A stretch of 7,843 bases of DNA from Candidatus Zixiibacteriota bacterium (GTDB lineage: Bacteria > Zixibacteria > MSB-5A5 > GN15 > PGXB01): the NCBI GenBank assembly GCA_020345705.1, contig CP070766.1, positions 1,631,176 through 1,639,018 on the forward strand, given 5' to 3'. The notes under the pieces were generated by a model. That model ran no database searches, was not told the origin of the DNA, and worked only from the letters and a program-made list of their open reading frames with translations. The position numbers and the translations under genes are program-made. This document shows positions 1-5,634 of the stretch, one piece after another. Position 1 is the first letter of the stretch; each line of letters opens with the position of its first letter.

Positions 1-1286
1 ATCACGACGTAGTTGTTGTTTGCCATCCCCGGTATTATGTCCTCAATGATTTTTCGAGGGTCCTCCGTGCGCGGATTGTCGGACGTGATAACGGCGTAAT
101 CCGAATGGACCGATGCCGCCCGTCCCATTAACGGACGCTTGCCTCGATCCCGGTCACCGCCGCAGCCGAAGAGTATTATCAGTTTTCCTTTGGTGATTTC
201 GCGCGCGGAGAGACATAGTCTTTCAACGGCATCGGGGGTGTGCGCGTAATCAATCACCACCAGAAACGGTTGGCCCATGTTTATTGGCTGGAAGCGGCCG
301 GGAACGGCCTGCGCCGCTTCAAGTCCCTGAGCAATATGATCCAGATCAATTCCCAGTGCGACTCCGGCCGCCGCTGAGCCGACGGCGTTCGAGAGATTGT
401 ATCTCCCCGGCAGGCTGATTCTTACTTCGCGTTCGCCCTCATACGTCGTCAACACGAATTCCGACTGGTCGGGATACAATCCGGCGTTCTTAATGCCAAC
501 GTCGGCCTTGCGGCCTTCGGCCGAATAGGTCACCAGCCGGCATCTGACATCGGGCACAAAACCGGCAAACTCTCTTACGTCCATGTTGATTACGGCCGCG
601 TTGGCGTCGCCCTCGAGCTTGTTCAGGAAGAGTTTCTTGGCCTCGAGGTACTCATCCATTGTTTTATGGAAATCAAGGTGATCGCGGCTGAAACTGGTGT
701 ACAGGCCAACCCGGAAATCGATATTATCGACCCGATGCAAAACCAGGGCGTGCGAGGACACTTCGATAACACCGCTGGTGCAGTTGGCATCATACATTTC
801 CGACAGAAGTCGCTGCAGATCAACTGAATCGGGTGTCGTCCTTTCCGCCTTGTACCTCTCAGCGCCGGTGTCGTACACAAGCGAGTTGACCATGCCCGTT
901 TTTTCTCCGGCCGTTTCCAGAATCATCTTTATCAAATAGACCGAGGTGCTTTTGCCGTTTGTTCCGGTGACGCCGACCACCTTCAATTTCTTCCCCGGAT
1001 AACCGTAGAAATGAGCGGCAATATCAGCCATCGCCTTTCTTAAATCGGGGACGATGACAACCGGAACGGCGAGTCCGGCTTTTTCTTCCGTCAGGACGGC
1101 CGCGGCACCGTTCTCGATTGCCTGCGGTATGAATCTGTTGCCGTCCATCTTGTATCCTTTGACGGCCGCAAAGAGCATTCCGGATTTTATTCTCCTGGAA
1201 TCATACTCGATTCCACATATATCGATATCACCGCCGCCTTTCAGTCGGGCGTCGGCTAACGGCTTTATCAGTTCTTCAAGCTTCAT
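1..1286 (-). CDS. murE: UDP-N-acetylmuramoyl-tripeptide synthetase MurE, 3' end cut by window edge
   Basis: This cytoplasmic Mur ligase adds the third amino acid, most likely meso-diaminopimelate, to UDP-MurNAc-L-Ala-D-Glu using ATP. I translated 428 residues from the ATG at 1286-1284; the frame stays open to base 1, so roughly 65 C-terminal residues are missing compared with the usual 490-500. Visible motifs are the ATP loop GTNGKST (residues 108-114), TTPDS (150-154) in the UDP-MurNAc site, SSHAL (177-181), RDHLDFH (201-207), AKK (216-218) holding the lysine that is carbamylated in the family, DYAHTPD (346-352), GCGGDRDRGKRP (374-385) and DNPR (403-406). DNPR is typical of meso-DAP enzymes; L-Lys enzymes such as that of Staphylococcus carry a different motif. 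The start lies 13 bases after the ftsI stop, with only a weak ribosome binding site, consistent with translation following on from ftsI. Identity is certain; the amino acid added is inferred. Confidence 0.97.
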   Translation of the reverse strand, partial: MKLEELIKPLADARLKGGGDIDICGIEYDSRRIKSGMLFAAVKGYKMDGNRFIPQAIENGAAAVLTEEKAGLAVPVVIVPDLRKAMADIAAHFYGYPGKKLKVVGVTGTNGKSTSVYLIKMILETAGEKTGMVNSLVYDTGAERYKAERTTPDSVDLQRLLSEMYDANCTSGVIEVSSHALVLHRVDNIDFRVGLYTSFSRDHLDFHKTMDEYLEAKKLFLNKLEGDANAAVINMDVREFAGFVPDVRCRLVTYSAEGRKADVGIKNAGLYPDQSEFVLTTYEGEREVRISLPGRYNLSNAVGSAAAGVALGIDLDHIAQGLEAAQAVPGRFQPINMGQPFLVVIDYAHTPDAVERLCLSAREITKGKLIILFGCGGDRDRGKRPLMGRAASVHSDYAVITSDNPRTEDPRKIIEDIIPGMANNNYVV

Positions 1287-1299
1287 AAATTTCTACATC

Positions 1300-3375
1300 T
1301 CATGCACTGCCGCAAACCAGGCGGCAGGCGGCATTACGATTCAGCATGGCTCCGGCTGACGGAGACTGCTTCTTGACGACACCGCATCCGACCACTTTGA
1401 ATTCCAGGCCCTGGTAATCCAGCACTGCCGCGGCCGTCCGAAGCTTCATCCCTACCAGATTTAGCATGGTGACCGTCTGATCACTCTCCGTGTCCACAAG
1501 CACGGCCACTTTCTCGCTTCCGGGGACCCTTCGCCCTTCGGGCGGATATTGCCAGACGACGACGCCTTCCGAGGAATCCGCTACCAGATGCATACCTTTC
1601 TTTTCCGCAATCCTGGCCGCTAGAGAAACATCCCGGCCCACGAAATCCGGGACTTCTTTCATCTTCAGACCGTGATCACCGGCGATAAGCCTCGTGTCCG
1701 GTCTCATCAGGTCTGAATTCGCTATCGAATATCTCTCGGCCATGTTCCTGAAGGCCGGTCCGGCGGTATGGCCGCCATAGTGCACGGGCTCCGGCTGATG
1801 CAACACGACAATACCGGCGATTCGCGGATCTTCCACAGGGAAAAATCCGAGGAATGAAGCCACAAACTTATTTTTGAGATAACCGCCCCGCTCAAGGTCC
1901 GGAACCTCTGCCGTCCCGGTCTTGCCTGCTATCGAGACAATCTCGGACCTGGCCGGCATGGCCGTCCCTTTTTCAACCACTCCCTGCATGAAGGAGCGGA
2001 GCAGTTCGGCATCGTCTTCTCGCATCACTTTACCGAGTTTCTCGGACGTGTATTTCCTGACCAGTTTGCCCTCGGAATTGACCATTCCCTTGATGAGCAG
2101 GGGACGGTACAGCTTGCCGCCATTGGCGACCGCGGCTACGGCCAAGACCAGCTGAAGCGGCGTGACTGAAATGGCATGGCCTATCGAAAGCGCGGCAATG
2201 TTATAATCCGACCATACACCCGGCTCGGCAATCATGCCCGACTGTTCGCCGGGCAGACCGACCATCGTCTTCTGCCCGAATCCGAAACGGCGCGCCGCCT
2301 TGACAAGCTTTTCGCCGCCGATGCGCTGGGCGAGTTTGGCTATTCCGATGTTGCTCGACAACTCAAATGTCTCCCGGAACGTTAGCGTGTCATGCTTTTT
2401 GTCATCTCGCAGCAATCTGCGGCCGCACTTCCAGCTGCCTTTTTCACAATAAATCTCTTCCTCGAGATCGACTGCTTCCTCATCCAGAAGCGTCGCCGCC
2501 GTGATAATCTTGAATACCGACCCCGGCTCAATCGTGTTGCTCACCGTTCGAAGCTTAATCGCGTCGGTTTTCCCACCGGCGACATAGTCGGCCGCCGCCA
2601 GAATCTCGCCGGAGTGACAATCGACGAATACCGATGTTCCCTCAAGAGCATTGTATTCCTCGACGGCTGCTCTCAGCTCATCCTCGACGATTTCCTGAAA
2701 ATACCAGTCCACCGTGAGAACAACCGAATTTCCCGCCAACGGTTTGACCAGAGGTATCTCTCTGATGCGGTAAGTATTTCTGTGGGCGTCCCGAATGTAA
2801 TCAATGAATCCCGGACTGCCGGCCAGCAGCGAATCGTAGCTGAACTCAAGACCGGAGATGCCTTTACCGTCTATGTCGGTGCAACCGAGAAGCTGTCTGC
2901 CAACGCCGCCAAAGGGGTAATCCCTTTTCATCCCCTTCCGTATATACAACCCTGGTACCGAATCGTTCGCTATTCTCAGCGCCAGGTTGTCGGGAAGATT
3001 GCGGTCGATCCACCGAAACCGTTCCGGTTTTAACGGATGAAGCCGGCGGGACTTGCCATTTGTTCTTCCGTAAAGGCGGTCAAGATAGCCGTACGCATAT
3101 TTGATTTCCTGCTTGCCCGAAGGATATCCGCAGAGCTCGTTTCTGAGAACATTGATGGCCAGTTGCCGTCCCTTTCGATCGTATATCAGTCCCCGGTCGG
3201 CCTTGACCTCGATTTTTCCGGTGGATTGTTTCTGAGCCATCCGCCCGTATTCCGATCCGTGGACAATCTGAATATCGGCCAGCCTCACAATCACGGCAGC
3301 CCACAAAAGGGCGCCCAGAACACATAAAAAAACCAGTCTTACCCTGCTTTTGGAGACGCGTGTTTTACTCATCAT
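1300..3375 (-). CDS. ftsI: Septal peptidoglycan transpeptidase (class B penicillin-binding protein, FtsI/PBP2B type) with two PASTA domains
   Basis: This 691-residue membrane-anchored D,D-transpeptidase cross-links septal peptidoglycan within the divisome. It has a basic N-terminus and one membrane segment at about 13-33. A PBP dimerisation domain follows (about 55-210, including RGLIYDRKGR at 61-70), then the transpeptidase domain (about 245-550). The active-site triad is complete: SVFK (286-289, catalytic Ser286), SSN (340-342) and KTGT (485-488). Two PASTA repeats follow, about 573-628 and 634-690, as in SpoVD/PBP2B/PBP2x-like proteins and FtsI of several Bacteroidetes-related lineages. 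The reading frame begins with two ATG codons (3375 and 3372) and overlaps the ftsL stop by 11 or 8 bases, indicating translational coupling; either start is possible. The exported part has several cysteines (for example C310, C317, C664, C684, C688). The dcw position between ftsL and murE favours FtsI over a sporulation paralogue. Confidence 0.96.
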   Translation of the reverse strand: MMSKTRVSKSRVRLVFLCVLGALLWAAVIVRLADIQIVHGSEYGRMAQKQSTGKIEVKADRGLIYDRKGRQLAINVLRNELCGYPSGKQEIKYAYGYLDRLYGRTNGKSRRLHPLKPERFRWIDRNLPDNLALRIANDSVPGLYIRKGMKRDYPFGGVGRQLLGCTDIDGKGISGLEFSYDSLLAGSPGFIDYIRDAHRNTYRIREIPLVKPLAGNSVVLTVDWYFQEIVEDELRAAVEEYNALEGTSVFVDCHSGEILAAADYVAGGKTDAIKLRTVSNTIEPGSVFKIITAATLLDEEAVDLEEEIYCEKGSWKCGRRLLRDDKKHDTLTFRETFELSSNIGIAKLAQRIGGEKLVKAARRFGFGQKTMVGLPGEQSGMIAEPGVWSDYNIAALSIGHAISVTPLQLVLAVAAVANGGKLYRPLLIKGMVNSEGKLVRKYTSEKLGKVMREDDAELLRSFMQGVVEKGTAMPARSEIVSIAGKTGTAEVPDLERGGYLKNKFVASFLGFFPVEDPRIAGIVVLHQPEPVHYGGHTAGPAFRNMAERYSIANSDLMRPDTRLIAGDHGLKMKEVPDFVGRDVSLAARIAEKKGMHLVADSSEGVVVWQYPPEGRRVPGSEKVAVLVDTESDQTVTMLNLVGMKLRTAAAVLDYQGLEFKVVGCGVVKKQSPSAGAMLNRNAACRLVCGSA

Positions 3376-3832
3376 CCGATTCGAAAATGTCTCTGGTTGC
3401 CGCCCGGCTCTCGTTGAGAACCGGGAAATTGTCTGCTATCTTTTTCAGCGAGGATACAACCTCATCAAGGCCTTCCGGTTCTGTTTCATCTTCATCCATG
3501 GTCAGGGTGAAGATGTTCTCCGAGCCGGTTTTTGAAAGGCCAAGCTCTTTGGTGGCAATCGGCTCTATTCTTGACAAACATGAAAGCTCGGTGATTTCCA
3601 TGTCGGCTTTCCTGACCAGATCGGTCAGGCTTTTGTTTTCACTCTCAAGCACCGTGACCTCACTGACGAGGTTCATCACATGAACTCTTTGCCAGATGTG
3701 AAGGCAGGCCAGCATGATCAGCGTCGCAATCGACAGCGCCGGAATGATTGATCGTGACGAGACAAGTCTTTTCCTCAATGAGTTCTTCAAGCTGCCGGTG
3801 GCACGGTACCTTTGGACGGATATTTTCATCAC
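3365..3832 (-). CDS. ftsL: Cell division protein FtsL-like, single-pass membrane protein with acidic tail
   Basis: This is a 155-residue bitopic protein of the divisome. The family forms a coiled coil with FtsB/DivIC and, with FtsQ/DivIB, helps activate FtsW-FtsI. A basic cytoplasmic N-terminus (1-27) precedes one membrane segment at about 29-47. A heptad-like helical stretch follows (about 52-84), then RIEPIATKELGL (88-99), which resembles the conserved segment near the end of most FtsL coiled coils. About 55 further residues follow, unusually acidic (DEDETEPE at 113-120, and an ESDDE end), making it longer than many family members. The start is GTG at 3832 or ATG at 3829. The ATG overlaps the rsmH stop by one base (TGATG), the GTG by four. 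The stop overlaps the ftsI start. FtsL proteins diverge strongly in sequence, so the call relies on topology, the RIE...LGL motif and its place between rsmH and ftsI. Confidence 0.88.
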   Translation of the reverse strand: MMKISVQRYRATGSLKNSLRKRLVSSRSIIPALSIATLIMLACLHIWQRVHVMNLVSEVTVLESENKSLTDLVRKADMEITELSCLSRIEPIATKELGLSKTGSENIFTLTMDEDETEPEGLDEVVSSLKKIADNFPVLNESRAATRDIFESDDE

Positions 3833-4752
3833 GCAATCTTTTCGGCCGCTCGCAGCCGGGCGGACCTGGCTCGAACGTTCTCCTTCACCTCATCCGGTGA
3901 AGGCTTAACCACTCTTTTGGTCAACACTCTGACGGTCGGTTTCCCGCCGCACACGCAAACGGGTATATCTTTGGGACAGGTGCATCCTCTGGCTTCGGCA
4001 CTAAGAAATCTTTTGACGATTCTATCTTCGAGAGAATGATAGGATATCACCACCGCGCGCCCCCCGACGGCGAGGCGTTCCAGAACCCGAGGCAGCGCTT
4101 CCCTTAACTGATCAAGTTCACCATTGACCTCGATCCTCAGAGCCTGAAACAACCTGGCCAGGGATGCATTTCGATATCGGGGAGAGAGCACCGGGGCCAC
4201 CGTCGCGGTCAGCATCCCGGTGGTCGTAATCCGTGCATCCTTGCGGCGGACACAAACGGCACGGGCGGCCTGTCTGGCTCTCCTCTCCTCACCGTATTCG
4301 GTGAAGATGGCGGCAAGTTCTTTCTCGGAATAATCGTTGACGACTTTCTCGGCCGTGAGATCGCTTTTCCGGTCCATACGCATGTCAAGCGGGCCATCAT
4401 GCATAAACGAGAATCCCCGCTCGGGCGAGTCAATCTGGCGGGACGAAAGACCCAGATCGAAAAGGAAACCGTCGGCTGTCGCGATGCCAAGACCTCTCAT
4501 TATCTCATCAATCCGATCGAAAGAGCTGTTTACTATCTCAATCTTTTGCGGCGCTTGCCCGAGGGTTTCGCGCGCGACATAAACTGCCTCCGGATCGCGG
4601 TCAATGCCGACCAACAACGCCGCCCTTGCAAGAAGCCTCGTAAAATGCTCCAGATGACCGCCGCCTCCGCAGGTCATGTCAACATAGACACCATCGAGGC
4701 GAGTAATCAGAAACCGGGCCGATTGTTCAACCAGGACCGGTTTATGAAACAA
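3829..4752 (-). CDS. rsmH: 16S rRNA (cytosine1402-N4)-methyltransferase RsmH (MraW)
   Basis: RsmH transfers a methyl group from S-adenosylmethionine to N4 of C1402 in the ribosomal P site of 16S rRNA; it is a standard second gene of dcw clusters. Numbering from the TTG at 4752 gives 307 residues, close to the E. coli length. Motifs are HKPVL (3-7), the SAM loop DMTCGGGGH (25-33), the acidic IDRD (50-53), DLGLSSRQIDSPERGFSF (99-116), the substrate-side FQALRIEVNGEL (202-213) and ISYHSLEDRIVKRF (236-249). A four-cysteine cluster, CTCP...CVCGG (257-270), is common in this family. The frame is open further back to a TTG at 4782, which would overlap mraZ by 29 bases. I prefer 4752 because family members start a few residues before HKPVL, and this TTG sits one base after the mraZ stop with a purine-rich AGAAAGAG before it. 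Neither start has a strong ribosome binding site. Confidence 0.95.
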   Translation of the reverse strand: MFHKPVLVEQSARFLITRLDGVYVDMTCGGGGHLEHFTRLLARAALLVGIDRDPEAVYVARETLGQAPQKIEIVNSSFDRIDEIMRGLGIATADGFLFDLGLSSRQIDSPERGFSFMHDGPLDMRMDRKSDLTAEKVVNDYSEKELAAIFTEYGEERRARQAARAVCVRRKDARITTTGMLTATVAPVLSPRYRNASLARLFQALRIEVNGELDQLREALPRVLERLAVGGRAVVISYHSLEDRIVKRFLSAEARGCTCPKDIPVCVCGGKPTVRVLTKRVVKPSPDEVKENVRARSARLRAAEKIA

Positions 4753-4753
4753 G

Positions 4754-5221
4754 TTACTCTTTCTGTTGGCGGTTGACGTCAAAGAGCCGCTCTGCTACAT
4801 CTTCATAACTCTTGCCGTACTCCGTCAAGTACTGCTCATACTTCTCCGGATTCCACAGTTCGATCCAGCCGTTGATTCCCATTACAAGGATTTCCCTCTT
4901 CAGGCCCGCCTCTTTCTGCAGGTGCGCGGGAATGAGCATTCTCCCCTGCCGGTCGAGATTTACTGGTGAAGCTACCGGGTACAACTGCCGACTGAAGAAT
5001 CTGAAATCCTTTCGGGTAAAATCGAGCATATTGAGCCGCTCTTGAATGCGGGCCCACTGCTCCTCGGGGTAAAGCGCAAGGCATCCGTCCAGGCCTTTGG
5101 TCAACATGAAACCGTCGGATGACTTTTTTGGTTTTTGAAGTATCGGGCGAAGTTTGGCCGGAAGAGAGATTCTTCCTTTCTCATCCATCAGAACAATGTA
5201 CCGGCCATAGAAAGCGACCAC
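4754..5221 (-). CDS. mraZ: Transcriptional regulator MraZ
   Basis: MraZ is a 155-residue DNA-binding protein of the SpoVT/AbrB-like fold, usually a ring-shaped oligomer, that binds short direct repeats upstream of its own operon; it represses the dcw cluster in E. coli and activates it in Mycoplasma. Both half-repeats are visible: DEKGRISLP (13-21) and DRQGRMLIP (90-98), each fitting the D-x-x-G-R-x-x-x-P family pattern. YGRYIVLMD leads the first and ELWNPEKYEQY (121-131) follows the second. The GTG start at 5221 is set by GGAGG seven bases upstream and by the family N-terminus ('F.G.Y...LD'). It is the first gene of the operon, ends one base before the preferred rsmH start, and candidate MraZ sites lie immediately upstream. 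The protein is slightly longer than the usual 140-155 range midpoint but otherwise ordinary. Confidence 0.97.
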   Translation of the reverse strand: MVAFYGRYIVLMDEKGRISLPAKLRPILQKPKKSSDGFMLTKGLDGCLALYPEEQWARIQERLNMLDFTRKDFRFFSRQLYPVASPVNLDRQGRMLIPAHLQKEAGLKREILVMGINGWIELWNPEKYEQYLTEYGKSYEDVAERLFDVNRQQKE

Positions 5222-5228
5222 GAGGCTT

Positions 5229-5233
5229 CCTCC
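5229..5233 (-). promoter_or_regulatory. Ribosome binding site of mraZ
   Basis: GGAGG on the minus strand, with seven bases between it and the GTG start at 5221. It decides the mraZ start and overlaps the proximal copy of the AGTGGAG repeat, so a protein bound to the repeat in DNA would sit directly over the translation initiation region. Confidence 0.85.
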
Positions 5234-5246
5234 ACTTTACTCCACT
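5230..5246 (-). promoter_or_regulatory. Candidate MraZ operator: two AGTGGAG direct repeats, 10-base period
   Basis: On the minus strand the sequence reads AGTGGAG-TAA-AGTGGAG (5246 to 5230): two identical 7-mers whose starts are exactly 10 bases, about one helical turn, apart. Known MraZ sites are short direct repeats with a GTG or TGGG core and a 10-base period (TGGGN plus five bases in E. coli; AAAGTG-type repeats in Mycoplasma). The proximal copy extends to AAAGTGGAG. It lies in the predicted 5' leader of mraZ between the -10 and the start codon, fitting autoregulation. What is seen is the repeat and its spacing; binding by MraZ is inference. Confidence 0.6.
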
Positions 5247-5265
5247 ATGAACCAGATCTTACCCT

Positions 5266-5293
5266 ATTATTCACTTTTTGGGAAAAATGTCAA
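5266..5293 (-). promoter_or_regulatory. Sigma70-type promoter for the mraZ/dcw operon
   Basis: Minus strand: a perfect -35 TTGACA (5293-5288), a 16-base spacer, and -10 AATAAT (5271-5266, five of six consensus positions). Transcription would begin near 5259-5260, giving a leader of about 38 bases that contains both AGTGGAG repeats and the ribosome binding site. This is the only strong promoter-like sequence I see upstream of mraZ. Confidence 0.7.
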
Positions 5294-5313
5294 GAGAAAA
5301 AATTCACTTTTTG
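5269..5313. repeat. Direct repeat of CAAAAAGTGAAT (minus strand), two copies 33 bases apart
   Basis: The exact 12-mer occurs at 5302-5313 and 5269-5280 (plus-strand form ATTCACTTTTTG). Start-to-start spacing is 33 bases, close to three helical turns. One copy lies just upstream of the -35 box; the other fills most of the -35/-10 spacer and runs into the -10. Both contain AAAGTG, the same core as the proximal leader repeat, so they may be additional MraZ sites or sites of another regulator. Confidence 0.7.
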
Positions 5314-5455
5314 AGGTCTGTAATCTGCCATCTTCCAACAGATAACATTCATCAATTAAACAAAATTTTGTAACCTATCAAGGTACTTCTGCTTTCGCCT
5401 CAAACTTAATTACGACTACCTTCAAAAAAACTTCAACTTTCTCCCCCATCCTATA

Positions 5456-5480
5456 GGGCGGCAACTACATTTTGCCGCCC
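5456..5480. repeat. Perfect 9-bp inverted repeat (hairpin) upstream of the protease gene
   Basis: GGGCGGCAA (5456-5464) pairs perfectly with TTGCCGCCC (5472-5480) around a 7-base loop, giving a stable GC-rich stem. No run of T follows on either strand within the usual distance, so it does not look like an intrinsic terminator. It lies about 155 bases before the protease start and could be a leader RNA structure or a protein-binding inverted repeat. Confidence 0.75.
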
Positions 5481-5521
5481 CCGAATCACCGGTGCTCCCG
5501 TGGCATTATCGTCCCCCGCAT

Positions 5522-5550
5522 AAGACGTTAACAATCAAGACGTTACATTC
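5522..5550. repeat. Two-copy tandem repeat AAGACGTTA, 15-base period
   Basis: AAGACGTTA occurs at 5522-5530 and 5537-5545. The following bases are also similar (ACAATC versus CATTC), so this looks like a 15-base unit repeated about twice. It lies roughly 85-110 bases before the protease start. Its role is unknown; a regulator site or a simple small duplication are both possible. Confidence 0.6.
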
Positions 5551-5623
5551 GCGGATTTTCTTTGTCACGCAGCCTTTCAGGGCAACTCTCTTGCGTCAAT
5601 CGAAAACAGCTTCATTCTGAAAC

Positions 5624-5629
5624 AGGAGG
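5624..5629 (+). promoter_or_regulatory. Ribosome binding site of the C25 protease gene
   Basis: A perfect AGGAGG with five bases to the TTG at 5635. It selects this TTG as the start. The frame is open back to a TAA at 5521-5523, but only the TTG places a lysine-led hydrophobic signal peptide at the N-terminus. Confidence 0.88.
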
Positions 5630-5634
5630 CGGAA

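Larger units (their letters stand above)
5222..5634. other. Divergent intergenic region between mraZ and the C25 protease gene
   Basis: This stretch of about 410 bases has no convincing gene. The mraZ-proximal part, about 5250-5445, is AT-rich and contains the mraZ promoter and repeats. The protease-proximal part is more GC-rich and contains a strong hairpin (5456-5480), an 8-base palindrome CACCGGTG (5487-5494), a 15-base-period repeat (5522-5550) and the protease ribosome binding site. I found no well-formed sigma70-type promoter for the plus-strand gene, nor a clear Bacteroidetes-type TAnnTTTG box. No tRNA-like fold or U-tract terminator is apparent. Confidence 0.7.

Noticed and set aside
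2392..3033. A 213-codon open frame on the plus strand.
   Set aside because: It is antisense to ftsI, whose catalytic motifs are all intact in the opposite strand, and its translation shows no recognisable family. It is a shadow frame.
5424..5480. A bidirectional intrinsic terminator formed by the 5456-5480 hairpin and the A7 run at 5424-5430.
   Set aside because: On the minus strand the T run starts about 25 bases after the stem, far beyond the usual immediate U-tract, and no gene in the window would need termination there.
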